Part shown: positions 48,188 to 59,239 of the stretch, piece by piece
How the letters are laid out: each line of letters opens with the position of its first letter
Numbering within the stretch: position 1 is the stretch's first letter
From: Saccopteryx bilineata
Taxonomy: Eukaryota; Chordata; Mammalia; Chiroptera; Emballonuridae
Assembly: GCF_036850765.1 (NCBI RefSeq)
Contig: NC_089491.1
Span: 129,324,266 to 129,388,265, forward strand
DNA: 64,000 nt
Direction: 5' to 3'
The notes under the pieces: model-generated
What the model was told of the DNA's origin: nothing
Databases searched by the model: none
The model's input: only the letters and a program-made list of their open reading frames with translations
Translations under genes and position numbers: made by a program

Positions 48188-48837
48188 GGCTCCCTGTCAA
48201 GATGGCTGCATAGGTAAATATGGTACTCACATCTACCCACAACCACAACAAAATTACAACTAAACTACAGAATAACCGTCATTCAGAACTGCCCGGAATT
48301 TAGCTGAACAGAAGTTCTACATCTAAGAATATAAATAAGAAGCCACATCAAGACTGGTAGGAGGGGCAGAGACATAGCACAGGCTGGTCCCACACCCATG
48401 TGTGGGGGTTAAAACTCAGGAGGGATATCTAAGCTGCAGAGATTTTCCCTGAGGAGTGAGGTATCCCAGTCCCAAACCAGGACCCCTGGTCCAGGGCTCC
48501 CAGAGGCTGAGTGCCAGGAAGAGAAGTACCCATTATGTCAGGCTATAAAAACCAGCAGGGATTGTGAGTTAGTGAGGCAAAGGCTGCTGGAGTCCTAGCT
48601 ATTCTTCTTAAAGCCCCCCCCCCAACTTGCTTGGAATTTCCCTAAACTCCCATGCCAGGGCAAGCAGCTCAAAAGGCATGAGGGATATATGCAGAGGAAC
48701 TGAAGTATGGCATCAGAGCAAGATCTGGAGGGGTCGCTTCCTCCCAGACAGAAGTGCTGGCAGAGGTCATTGTTCTTTTTGTTAACCTCCCCTTCACAGA
48801 GTCAGCAAGTAGACACCATATCTGAGTCTCTCACAAC
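48188..48837 (+). promoter_or_regulatory. Half-L1 5' region, first part
   Basis: GC-rich for the window and homologous in layout to the L1 5' UTR at 34373-36110. It is interrupted at 48838-48842 by the LTR element's target duplication (CTGGG) and resumes at 52179. Confidence 0.6.
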
Positions 48838-48842
48838 CTGGG

Positions 48843-49223
48843 TGTTGGGAAAACAGCTGTGTTAGGCTTGCTCACTTGCACTTTGCATGATTAGTGCGTG
48901 AGAAGTGCATAGCCTATGTAAGGCTACAAATGCTTTCCGTTGGTGCAGATCGTTTGCCCACCATGGTGAGAAGCCGTTTGGCAGGTCGCTTGCCTGCCAC
49001 CATGAGCAGCTGTTTTCCTGTTCACTCGCCTGCTGCCTGCCACAAGGAGTAGTTTTGCTCTTTGCTCACCCACTTCTGGGAGGAGTGGTTTCCTTCTGCC
49101 TTTGCGCTTGCCCACTGTTGGGAGATTCTAATAAATGAGAATGACCCTAAACTTTCTGGCTCCACAGTTCCTCTACTGCCTGCCCAAATCCAATGTGAAC
49201 TTGCTTGGCCTCGGCCACCAGCA
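48843..49223 (+). repeat. 5' LTR of the endogenous retroelement
   Basis: It starts TGTTGGGAAAACAGCTGTG. An AATAAA polyadenylation-type signal occurs near 49129. Its end is set by alignment to the 3' LTR and may be off by about five bases. Confidence 0.85.
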
Positions 49224-51797
49224 TTATATCTAGAATGATTCAGATCAGACCCTTTCAGAGCCACCAACACCATGGACAGGTGGAATAGAGGAGTGGCTGT
49301 TCTTGAGCATGTGCTTCTCTATGGCCACCATGTTGAGGGCCACTGGCTGGGTGTTTCTTACAGCCTGGTGAGAAGAAACTGAAAGCTCCATGACAGAGTC
49401 CACCTGAGTTTGAGAACTCCAGTGTGAGCTTGAGAATGAGCACCAACAACGGCAGGAGCTGGAACAGTTGATGGAGAAGGAATTGCTGGTTTGAGAGATC
49501 CAGTTTGCCCTTAAAGTTGAACACTGGCACTGCTAGTTGTTAGAGAAAGAGCTGTGACTTCAAGAACTTCAGTTTCAGCTTCAGGCTGAGAGCCAGCAGC
49601 TGCAAGAGCTGAAGAGGTTGCTGAAAAAGGAGCTGTATCTGTGCTGGGAGAAGAACTCGGAGTCAGAGGTAGCAGGAGTTTACAATTCCTTTTCTGAGGA
49701 GGAATAGGTTTGGGCTGAAACTGCCATCAGCAGACTCAGAGCCTGGCCGGTGGTTGGTCTCCCAGAAGCCAAAAGTGCCTCAGGGGCAGGCACAACCCCC
49801 TCTGAAAGGAGTTGAGCACTCTGCGGTCCAGCCCTACACTCAGATAGTTGACAGAATTAGGGACAAAATTCAGGCAGAAACCCACCAAGTCCCTGGAAGC
49901 TTGGTTGTTACAGTTGTGAGACATAGGGGGTGGATGGCATCATGCTCTCTGGAACAAAGATGGAAAAATTAGCCACCATTACCACGCACTCCTCCTTGAG
50001 ACAGCATCTTCAAAACTGCCATACCCTATTACAATGGTCCCCAACCCCTTGGCCGTGGACAGGTACCAGTCTGTGAGCCATTTGGGACCGGTCCGCAGAG
50101 GAAGAATAAGTAACTTACATTATTTCTGTTTTATTTATATTTAAGTCTGAACGATGTTTTATTTTTTAAAAAATGTTCAGATTCCCTCTGTTACATCCGT
50201 CTAAGACTCACTCTTGATGCTTATCTCGGTCACATGATACATTTATCCATCCCACCCTAAAGGCCGGTCCGTGAAAATATTTTCTGACATTAAACTGGTC
50301 CGTGGCCCAAAATAGGTTGGGGACCACTGCCCTATTAGAATGGGTGATGGCTGCCCTTTGTGTGGTCTAGCAGAATGCTGGGGACTTGCTGGAGTTTCTG
50401 AGTTAGTAGCAGTCATATACTGAGCTGCATCAGGTCCTCTGGGAACTAGGTATGAGGAATGTTGCTTTCAAACTGAGGTCCTGTGGGCCAGTTAAGGAAG
50501 TCTTTATGGCAGGGAGGAGGAACCACATTCTCTGTAGCACCATCAACCCTTTTGAGTCACTAGTGGCTCTGTTGAGCCCCTATGTGGGGCAGCCCATCAA
50601 GACTATTACACAGTGGCAGGTTTGGGGGAGGTGGAGGCAGCACAGAACCATAAGGCTGCTTCCCATGTTGCCCCACTGCCTTAAACTGACAAGAGAAACA
50701 AGCCCGTAAAAATTACCCAAACACAGATGTGGGTAGTCTTGATTGCAGCCAGGACAGATAAGGAGAAATTAGATGGCAGGTCTAATAGAATCCTGTTAGA
50801 GTTTTGGTGGCAGCTTAAACCAGAACAGAGGTTCCAGCCACTGAAAAAGTGGTAGAAGCGGGTGGCCCAACAGCTGACAAGAAAATGACTGATGTTCAGG
50901 TTGCATGTGTGCAGGATTAAATGATGGAGACAGCAGACAACTGAGGGAGAGGAGGATCCCCAAGAACTGTTATTCCAGTTTGAATAGGGTGAAGGCTGAG
51001 GGATCTGTTTAGTGCGGATGGGCAGGGGCTATGAAATTGACAATCCTCTGGTCCCCTTCTTATGTGCAACAGGTGTTGGCCTTAGAAAATAATAGGTATT
51101 TTTGAAGCTGCTAAAAGAACTGTCAAGGCAACATAGGCCTTGAATGTGTTTGACTTAGCCAGGCCCTGTGAGCTTGCTGAGGCATTTGGATGGGGCTTTT
51201 GACAACAGAGCACTTATGGAGAGGTGTTGAAATCCACGATCAAAGAACTGTATGGCTAAGTGCCTGTAATGGACCTTTACATTGGTGACTTGCACAGACA
51301 GCTGGGCTGTCTATAATGAACTGATCATTGAGTGGTGTAATGGACCTTGAAGAAGGGACTGCAACAAGAGGGGATCAGTGGCTCCCTTGCTCGATGGATA
51401 CACCACTCATGGACAGTAATGAGAGACCCTGTGGGGGGCAGCATCTGTGGAGGTCCTTCTGCTTCAGGCAGCTGCTGGTATCCAGTTGCAGAGGTGCACC
51501 AAGGATGCTTTCTTCAACGGACATGGCCCTGGACTGCACAGCCCTCCCCACCTATAATGGGTGGCTTTGTTAGCACCGTTGGGTAGGGGGATAGAGGTGG
51601 GCCTCCAGTTAACTCCCTGGGCAGATTGCTCAGATATTGTGAAGAGCACCTTTATAATTACTGTATTGTCATTTTTGGTACAGTTTGTGCCGTTGCTGTA
51701 GTCTCTGTTTATGTAATATACCTCATTCCTGACACAGACCATCACAGAAGATATCTGTCACGTAGATTGTGAGACAAGCAACTCTAAAGGAGTGGAG
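49224..51797 (+). pseudogene. Degenerate internal region of the LTR retroelement
   Basis: The first part (about 49400-49700) encodes glutamine/glutamate/leucine-rich coiled-coil-like stretches in broken frames, consistent with a gag-type start. A TDSWAV motif at 51294-51311 resembles the RNase H domain of retroviral pol. A hydrophobic stretch near 51650-51720 could be a membrane segment remnant. Stops and frameshifts occur throughout, and a hAT element lies at 50032-50329. A purine-rich AAAGGAGTGGAG just before the 3' LTR is a plausible polypurine tract. No functional protein is encoded. Confidence 0.65.
50032..50329 (-). mobile_element. Non-autonomous hAT-type DNA transposon (298 bp)
   Basis: The ends are CAATGGTCCCCAACC and GGGGACCACTG, flanked by a perfect 8-bp duplication, CCCTATTA (50024-50031 and 50330-50337). 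It is the same family as 41385-41659 in reverse orientation. It sits inside the LTR element and has no transposase. Confidence 0.95.
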
Positions 51798-52173
51798 TGT
51801 TGGGGAAACAGCTGTGTTAGGCTTGCTTGCTTGCTTGCACTTTGCATGATTAGTGCATGCGCACATGGCAGAGGCGTGTGTGTATAGCATATGTAAGGCT
51901 ATGGGTGCTTGCTCTTGGTGTGTATTGCTTGCCCACCACTGTGAGGGGCTGTGAGGATTCATTTTCCTGTTCACTTGCCTGCCACCACGAGGGGTGATTC
52001 TGCTCTTTGCTCACCCGCCATTGGGAGAAGTGGTTTTCTTCCACCTGTGTGCCTGCCCGCCATTCTGAGACTCTACTAAACAGGAACAACCCTCTGCTTT
52101 CTGGCTCCACAGTTCCTCTACCATCTGACCAAATCCAATGTGAACCTGCCTGGCCTCAGCCACCGGCCTGGCA
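51798..52173 (+). repeat. 3' LTR of the endogenous retroelement
   Basis: It starts TGTTGGGGAAACAGCTGTG and ends GGCCTGGCA. Compared with the 5' LTR it has a TTGC-repeat expansion and several indels, so the two are well diverged and the insertion is old. Confidence 0.87.
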
Positions 52174-52178
52174 CTGGG

Positions 52179-52940
52179 TGACAGTATTTCCCCAGCCATG
52201 GTGATTCCCTGAGACCCTTCTCCATCCAGCTCTCAGCCCCGCCCGAGCTGTTTCCAGTGGCTTCTCCATACAAACAACCTGTTTTGGCTTATGCTTCAGA
52301 CTTTCCTAAAATCTCTCAAATAAGCAGCATCTGGAGCCAACATGTCCCTTACTTCTCATCAAGTGGCCCCAGGCCTGGCACTAGCAGCAGCTGGCCTTGG
52401 TTCACAGCGTGGCCTCTCCTGGGTACCTCCAAGTCCAGCACGAGTAGCAGCCATCTACAGATCGCTTTGTACCTCATGCTGCGTGGGCCTGGGCAGAACA
52501 CAGGTGGTAGCTGACCTTGGTCTCCAGCTCCTGGGAGACCCAAGAGCCAGTGCACCCAGAGGACAGCTTCAGACCACATCGAAGCAATACCCAACCACCT
52601 CCACAAGCGACACACTCAAGGAGCAGTCTCAGCAAGCACAAGAGCCCCGCTGGAGCAGCCATTGATCTGTGAGGTAGGCCCTGCACAGCCGATCCTCCAC
52701 CATAGTCACAGTCAATTTTTGCCTGGGGCTAAATTTCTCCCACTGACATGCCAACAGCAATCAAGGCTCAGGTGCAACAGAAGGCTACACGGAGTACACA
52801 CAGGGGTACACCTGGAGTCCCAGCTCACGTGATGGGAAGGCTGTGCTACTGGACAGCTACTACATAAAGCGACTCTACTAAGCCCGTAGGCATAGCAGCT
52901 CCACTGAACACATAGAAATCAACACAAAGAAGCTGCCAAA
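52179..52940 (+). promoter_or_regulatory. Half-L1 5' region, second part
   Basis: Continues the L1-like 5' UTR after the LTR insertion, up to 'cacaaagaagctgccaaaATG'. The same wording precedes ORF1 in the L1 at 36111. Confidence 0.6.
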
Positions 52941-53860
52941 ATGAGGAGACAAAGAAGTATGTCCCAAATGAAAGAAAAGAACAAGAATCCAGAAAAAGAA
53001 CTAAACAAAATGGAGACAAGCAACCTACTAGATGCAGAGTTCAAAACACTGGTAATACGATGCTCAATGAACTCAGGGGAAGAGCAGATGAACTTGGTGA
53101 GAACTTCACCAAAGAGAGAGAAAATATAAAAAAGAACCAGTTAGAAATGAATAATACAGTAACTGAGTTGAATATATTACAGTGAACCAACAGTGGAAGA
53201 GATGAAGCAGAGGACTGAGACAGAGATTTGGAAGATAGGAAAGCAGAAAATAGTGCCCCCCCCCAAAAAAAAACAATAAAAGAAATATAATTAAAAAATG
53301 AGAATAGTGTAATGAGCCTCTGGGACAAATTCAGGCATACCAACATTCACATCACGGGGGGGCCAGCAGGAGAAGAGAGAGCAAAGAATTGCAAATCTCT
53401 GTGAAAAAATAATGATGGAAAATGTCCCTAACCTGGTGAAGGAAATAGACAAGCAAGTCCAGGAAGCACAGAGTCTCAGACAAGATGAACTAAAGTGGCC
53501 CACACCAAGAGATATCATAATTAAAATGCCAAAAGTTAAAAACAGAGAGAATCTTAAAAGCAGTTTACAAGGGAGCTCCCCTAAGACTGTCAGCTGATTT
53601 CTCAACAGAAACTTGGCAGCCAGAAGAGAGTGGCAAGAAATATTCAAAATGATGAAAAGTAAGGACCTATAATGAAGAATATTCTACCCGGCAAAGCTAT
53701 TATTTAGAACTGAAGGCTATATGTATCTATTTCCCAGACAAGAAAAAGCTAAAAGGAGTTATCACCACCAAATCAGTGTTACATGAAATATTAAAAGGTC
53801 CTCTTCAAGGAGAAGGAAAAAAAAAGACTAAAAATATCAATAAAATGGAAATAAATATAC
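52941..53860 (+). pseudogene. Half-L1 ORF1 remnant
   Basis: ATG at 52941 opens a 62-codon frame (MRRQRSMSQMKEKNKNPEKE...) that stops at 53129. A second frame at 53412-53597 carries VQEAQSLRQDELKWPTPRDI and IIKMPKVKNRE, the conserved C-terminal L1 ORF1 region with its PTPRxIIIK motif. Stops and a frameshift separate the two. The product would be the L1-type RNA-binding chaperone. ORF2 does not follow. Confidence 0.8.
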
Positions 53861-53864
53861 AACT

Positions 53865-54220
53865 ATCAAGAATTGAATCTTAAAAATCAAATAAACAGAA
53901 CCAAAACAGACTCATAGATACAGAGACCATTTTGAGGGCTGCCAGATGGGCGAGGGCTTGGGGGAATGGGTGAAAAAGGTGAAGGATTAAGAAGTACAAA
54001 TTTGTAGTTACAGAATAGTCAGGGGATATAAAGTGCACCCTAGGGAATACAGTCAGCAGTACTGTAACAACCATGTATGGAGTCAGACGGGTATAGATTT
54101 ATCAGGGTGATCATTATTAGTAAGTTATATAATGTCTAATCACTGGGTTATTCATCTGAACCTAATATGATATTGTATGTCAACTATAATTGAAAAATTT
54201 TTTAAATTAAAGTAAAAAAA
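53865..54220 (+). other. L1-like 3' UTR and A-rich tail of the half-L1
   Basis: The 3' UTR starts soon after the ORF1 remnant (GACTCATAGATACAGAGACC) and ends AATTAAAGTAAAAAAA. It differs from the 3' end of the L1 at 42391. Confidence 0.75.
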
Positions 54221-54308
54221 ATTAAAAAGAATGACTAAGAAAAAAAAAGAATATCTAGTTGAAATCCTAATTTTCTCTTTTATGTTCCCAAAGTTTAGTA
54301 GGTATATT

Positions 54309-54434
54309 TCCTTCCTTCCTTCCTTCCTTCCTTCCTTCCTTCCTTCCTTCCTTCCTTCCTTCCTTCCTTCCTTCTTTCCTCCCTTCCTTCCTTCCTTCCT
54401 TCCTCCCTCCCTCCCTCCCTTCCTCCCTTCCTTT
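54309..54434. repeat. (CCTT)n tetranucleotide tract
   Basis: About 125 bp of nearly pure CCTT/CCCT repeats. A 13-bp direct repeat, GGTATATTTCCTT, lies at both edges (54301-54313 and 54439-54451). Confidence 0.95.
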
Positions 54435-54451
54435 ATTTGGTATATTTCCTT

Positions 54452-55479
54452 TAAATTCTCTGTATCTAAAATCTTGTTGGCTCTATTTCTATTGTCTATT
54501 ATTTTGTAGTGTTCAATGATGTTGTCTCATCTCCTTCTAAGCCTATTTTCTTATTGTGTGCCAAATATGATATAGAAAGGATCACAGAGGTCATGTGAAG
54601 CTTGTCACTTTTTCTGGATATGGTTTACATTTATTCCTGCCGAGACTAATAGAAAGTCTATTTCCATCTTGCCTAGATTGGTAACATTATTAAAAGCTTT
54701 CCTCAGCTTCTAAGCTCCCTGGATTTCCTAATTATTTATTTACTTGTTAATTCTTCAGTGATTTCAGTTAGATATAAAGAAATAAAATAAAATTTCAAAT
54801 ATTTGTTGTTCTCTGCGAGATGGTTGTTCTAAATTACATAGTTCTATTATCATATGGAGAAGTCATCTTTTATTTTTTAATGAAAAATACACTAATAATA
54901 TCTCACTGGCTACATATGGTCCATTTAAAAACATCTAAAAGATTTAAAATTCCTTTCTATATTTTAGTTTAACCACATATACATCATTTACTTATATCTG
55001 CATTATATACACATATATATGCATATACATATATATACACACATAAACATATACATGAAGCATATAAATTATATATATGTCAATTGCATATTATATTTAT
55101 ATATAACATGTTAAAATCATACATATATATGATATATATGATATATATGCATATACACCTTGGAACAGAGTATATATAGTCTATTATGACAGAAATTGAG
55201 GGAAAATTAGAAAATAGAAGTTATAAATAGTGTGGATAAAGATGAGTTTGATAGCCTACTCTTTGACCCTACATTGTCATTCATGAATCCTCCTTATATA
55301 TGAAGATTTTTTTAAAATAAGTTTTATGCTTTATTAGACAAAATCCCCTAATAATATTTATTTTCCTGTAGAAAATTTAAATGACTTTGAACCTTAAATT
55401 AACAAATGGTATGATAGTGCCTGGACCATATTTAGGAAGTTTTAATTATAAGCATATCATATAACTTTATATTCTTCCT
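54452..55479. other. AT-rich DNA including a TATA/CATA low-complexity patch
   Basis: The patch at about 55000-55160 alternates TATATA and CATATA motifs. Otherwise nothing is recognised. Confidence 0.5.
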
Positions 55480-55830
55480 TACTCAAATATTTATTGAATA
55501 CCAACTATGGACCTGTCTTTATTCTACGTGCTGAGGTTAACAATGAGTAAGACTGTGATGGTTCTCCTTTCATGGTACTTATATTCTCTATTGGTGGAAA
55601 CACAATATATAAGTAACAGTTTAAATTAATAAATAAGACAATAGCAAATAAATGCAATGAATGTAGCAGATGCCATACCAAAGTGTGCATAGAAGAAAGG
55701 GCTACTTTAGGATTTATTTCAAGGGACATCCCTCTCACAGGACTTGAAGTGCAAACTAAACAATGTGAGGGAGCTTGTGCAAAGTGTGGAGTGCAGAGTT
55801 TCTAGGCAGAAAGATGGATTTCAAAAGCTC
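55480..55830 (-). repeat. L2 3' end, antisense
   Basis: It opens ATTTATTGAATACCAACTAT and continues with the typical antisense L2 order (GCTGAGGTTAACAATGAGTA, 'ggaaacacaatatataagtaa'). Confidence 0.8.
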
Positions 55831-56149
55831 CAAAGTTAGAGAGTGCTCCTCAGACATAAGGAACAGAAAGGGGGCCTGATATTTACAGTTGGGGGGCCAT
55901 GATGCGGGGTTTAGTTTTTGTTCTACGTTCAACCAGAGGGTAAGTGAATATTCTTAACATAGTTATATAAAAGGCTGCCATATTAAATTTTCAAAAGAGA
56001 AGTTAAAATATGGCTCTTGATCTTCAATTATCTCTAAGTTGGGCTTCTAACATACATTTAAATTTTATTTATGTTTGTTACTGACTCCTCCGGTCCTTAT
56101 TCCTCTATTAGTCAAGTCGAGAAATAAAAAGCAATTATATAAACATGGC
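55831..56149. other. Single-copy DNA
   Basis: Nothing recognised between the L2 and the L1 3' end. Confidence 0.4.
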
Positions 56150-56348
56150 TAACAGAGGGAGGGTAAAGGAGGAGAGGGGCATAAAGGAAACCAGATAACA
56201 GGTGATGGAGGACAATTTGACTTTGGCTGATGGGTATGCAACATAATCAAATGTCAAAATGACCTGGAGATGTTTTCTCTGAATCTATGTACTATAATTG
56301 ATCAATGTCACCCTGTTAAATTTAATTGACTAAATAAAATAAAAAAGA
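56150..56348 (+). repeat. L1 3' end, 5'-truncated
   Basis: The section 'gggtatgcaacataatcaaa', 'tgacctggagatgttttctc', 'tgatcaatgtcaccctgtta' and an AAATAAAATAAAAAA end is an L1 3' UTR of a type I associate with bat L1 from memory. It is strongly 5'-truncated. Confidence 0.7.
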
Positions 56349-56407
56349 TGAATAATTTTACACAAAAACAACAACAAAAATTATTCAGACTACAAGATTT
56401 TAGTTGA

Positions 56408-56756
56408 TATTTTTTTTCTTCTTTCCTTTTTTAAGTGAGTGGAGACAGAGAGACAGACTCCTACATGCAACTGGACCGGGATCTACCGGCAACTCCCATT
56501 TAGGGTTGATGCTCAAATCAACCCAGCTATCATTAGTGCCAGGGGCTGATGCTCAAAGCTTGAACCAACCGAGCTCTCCTCAGTGCCTGAGGCCTATGCT
56601 CAGGCCAACCAAGACCCTGGCTGTGAGACGCGAAGAGGGGGGCAGAGGGGAAGACAAGCAGATGGTTGCTTCTCACATGTGCCCTGACCAGAATTGAACC
56701 TGGGATGTCTGCACACCAGGCTAGTGCTCCATTCACTGAGCCAAACAGCCAGGGCC
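56408..56756 (-). repeat. Rhin-1-related SINE
   Basis: An antisense copy with GAGACAGAGAGACAGACTCC, GCAGATGGTTGCTTCTCACA, a reversed B box at CAGAATTGAACCTGGGATG and head at CCAAACAGCCAGGGCC. Confidence 0.88.
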
Positions 56757-56829
56757 ACTAGTTGGTCTTTAATTCCTAGTTAGTGCAGGCAGATTTTCAC
56801 TTTTCTAAAAATAATGAAGTTTTGCCTTC

Positions 56830-56930
56830 CATCTCGAAAGGTTGTTGTGAGAATTTAAAAGCTATCATAAATAAAGCACTTGAAACAATTCCTTGTACAA
56901 ATGGTAAATGATAGGGAAGAGTAAAGAAGG
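56830..56930 (-). repeat. MIR fragment
   Basis: The phrases GGTTGTTGTGAGAATTTAAA and 'ataaagcacttgaaacaatt' are the antisense MIR 3' part. Confidence 0.65.
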
Positions 56931-57224
56931 TATTAAATTATATCATATTATGTTAAATATATGGAAGATAAAAGCTTATTCAGGATACTGTAAGAACACA
57001 GTAAGTGGTGTTCCAAATTAGAATCAGAAAAGTATTCCTAAGGGGTTAATGCCTGAGATGACAAGAATTAGCCACATGAAGAAATTTTGTGTAATGCCTA
57101 CGACAGTGACTCCAATTTGTCAAAGGAAGCAGCATGTTCAAAGACATCATTGAAAGCATGTTGCATCTCCATATATATATATTTGAAGCTATTTAAGGGT
57201 GGGATCCTTTGTGTGTTTATTTAA

Positions 57225-57310
57225 TCATTACAAAACATTTATTAAGCATTGGTTATACATTGGGCATTATGCTAAGGGCTGTAGACACTAAGGAGATACA
57301 AGGAACTTAA
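57225..57310 (-). repeat. L2/MIR 3' end fragment, antisense
   Basis: It contains AAAACATTTATTAAGCATTG and 'gcattatgctaagggctgt', the usual antisense end. Confidence 0.65.
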
Positions 57311-57454
57311 AATATCATAGGAAAGGAAATTGAAAGTGTAGTGATAGTTGGAAACTAAGATACTGATGAACAGATCACATTTTATAAGTATTCATATCCA
57401 TGTCTACTTTGTCTAATATTGTGACTTGCTCAGTATAAATGATTATGAACATAT

Positions 57455-57700
57455 TTTTTTATTGAATGTATTGAGGTGACAGTGGGTAACAAAATTATAC
57501 AGGTTTCAGGTGGACAGTTTCATAGCACACCATCTCTACATTGTATTGTGTGTTCCCCAACCCAAGTCTCTTTTCATCATCATTTACCTCCCCATACCTT
57601 CCTCCACCTTCCTCCACACCCTCTCCCAGGCAATCACCACAATTGTTGTCTGTCTTTTATTTTCTCAATCCCACCAGCCTCCTACTCAGCTACCGGCTCT
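57455..57700 (-). repeat. L1 3' UTR fragment, antisense
   Basis: The order TTTATTGAATGTATTGAGGT, GACAGTGGGTAACAAAATTA, TACAGGTTTCAGGTGGACAG and TGTATTGTGTGTTCCCCAAC is the antisense of a common mammalian L1 3' end. Confidence 0.8.
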
Positions 57701-57701
57701 T

Positions 57702-57706
57702 ACACA

Positions 57707-57737
<31 letters not shown>
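57702..57737. repeat. (CA)n microsatellite
   Basis: A CA run with one TA interruption, at the end of the antisense L1 fragment. Confidence 0.95.
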
Positions 57738-58573
57738 TCATCAGCATACTCTCTCTTCTTAAGAGCATGCCTTCAGGTATTTCCTGCTTCCTGCATATGC
57801 CCTGTGCCATTTATTCTACCAGCTTCTAATACCTACTCATGTTGGTGCAATTAGCAAATACTCCATACAGCTACAAAAATGTAAGACCTATTTTAAAACA
57901 ATCCATGTACTATGATTCTTTGTTCTAAGCTGGTATTGAAAGAGAGAAAGGTGGATAAAAGAGGCACATATTATATAGTGAAAAGTACAAAAGAAGATGG
58001 TTCCATTAGAAATGCTTTGAAGTAAAATTATAGAAATGAAAGGTCTTTTAATGCCTTCAATGCTAAAATATTTAATACAAAAATAATTGAACATCTATGG
58101 TATATGTCAGTCTTAAGTTTTATAAGAGGAGAAATGGGAAGCATGTTGGTGATGACAGTACAAGACTAAAAATTTAGAAAACTTGACTTTAAAATCAAGT
58201 AAAATTGTCCCAGTGAATGAAACGGCTAAGACTAAACCTTCCTATCTAAGAAGATTGTTGGGCCAGATCTAATATTTTTGCTGGCTTGTCTAGCTTCTGT
58301 CCTTGTCCAAAGCCCAAAGTCTGAATTTGGCATTGGCTTTGGGAATTGAAATTTTAAAAATTTTAGCAGATTAGGACAGAAAAGTAATTTAATTTATGTA
58401 TAAATAAAGAGAAACAAATGAAGCCAAAATATGGTGTTTACTTTTGGGCTGAGTGAGGAGATTTCAACTATCTGAAAATTAAAATAGGTGGTTGAAAATA
58501 GGGTCCTTTATTTACAGTCTAATAGGTATTTAATAATGTTAGGCAATGATAATAATTATAAAAATATTAGCTA
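57738..58573. other. Single-copy AT-rich DNA
   Basis: Nothing recognised. Confidence 0.4.
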
Positions 58574-58951
58574 AGGCCTTCCCAGGCAGTGGCACAGAGG
58601 ACCCAGGTTAGAAACCCTGAGGTCACTGGCTTGAGCATGGGCTCATCTGGGTTGAGTGCTGGCTCACCAGCTAGAGCACAGGGTCACTGGCTTGAGTGTG
58701 GGATCCTAGACATGACCCCATGGTCTCTAGCATAAGCTGAAAGATTGCTGGCTTGAAGCCCAAGGTCTCTGCCTTATGTCCAAGGTTGCTGGCTTGAGCA
58801 AGGGGTCACTCACTCTGCTGTAGCCTCCCACATCAATGCACATATGACAAAGCAATCAATGAACAACTAAGGTGTTGCAATGAAAAAATTTGATGCTACT
58901 CATCTCTCTCTCTTGCTGTCTGTCTGTTCCTCTCTCTGTCTCTGTCTCTCT
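58574..58951 (+). repeat. tRNA-derived SINE (long GCTTGAGC class)
   Basis: The damaged head GGCCTTCCCAGGCAGTGGC leads into many GTCACTGGCTTGAGC-like modules, then CAATCAATGAACAACTAAGG and a TCTCTCTC end. This sense-strand copy shows the modular body of the class. Confidence 0.88.
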
Positions 58952-59239
58952 AACTTAGATAGCAGCTAATGTAGGGCACAAATCAGATCTTTATTACATT
59001 GGCACTAAACTGTTTTTTAATTTATATTAATGCAAGCTATCAGAAAGAAAGAACAAAATTGATTAGCTTCCTAGAGTTTTCCCTAATTTAATAATTAGTC
59101 TTTATTTCTTTCTTAAATATTTTTATTCTAAGTTTGTATGCATTTCAAGATTACCAAAGAACCTTAGCTTTTCAATTCTTCATTTTTTAAAATTTTTGCT
59201 TTGTTTTGATTTTCAAAAAAATTATCCCCATTTCCCTCT

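Larger units (their letters stand above)
48843..52173 (+). mobile_element. Endogenous LTR retroelement, short and degenerate
   Basis: Two direct LTRs bound about 2.57 kb of internal sequence. The insertion is flanked by a perfect 5-bp duplication, CTGGG (48838-48842 and 52174-52178). It begins TG and ends CA. The internal part is too short for gag-pol-env and all frames are broken, so this is an internally deleted or MaLR-like non-autonomous copy. Class is uncertain; 5-bp duplications fit ERVL/MaLR. It is an old fossil with clearly diverged LTRs. Confidence 0.88.
48188..54220 (+). mobile_element. L1-type element lacking ORF2 (half-L1 layout), split by an LTR element
   Basis: It starts GGCTCCCTGTCAAGATGGCT, and its 5' region resembles that of the L1 at 34373. 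ORF1 begins at 52941. Past ORF1 the sequence goes almost directly into an L1-like 3' UTR ('tagggaatacagtcagcagt', 'tctaatcactgggtt', 'tgtcaactataattg') and an A-rich end. No endonuclease or reverse transcriptase sequence is present. This matches the known half-L1 (HAL1) class. Removing the LTR insertion leaves about 2.7 kb. Target duplications are not clear. Confidence 0.75.

Noticed and set aside
48843..52173. A possible complete provirus
   Set aside because: The internal region is far too short and full of stops. The LTRs are strongly diverged, so it is an inert fossil.
54309..54434. Regular repeats that might suggest a CRISPR array
   Set aside because: It is a continuous tetranucleotide tract without spacers, in mammalian DNA.
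54231..54509. A 92-codon frame of Leu-Pro-Ser-Phe repeats
   Set aside because: It is a translation of the CCTT tract.
57476..57854. Two frames over 110 codons
   Set aside because: They cover an antisense L1 3' end and a CA microsatellite.
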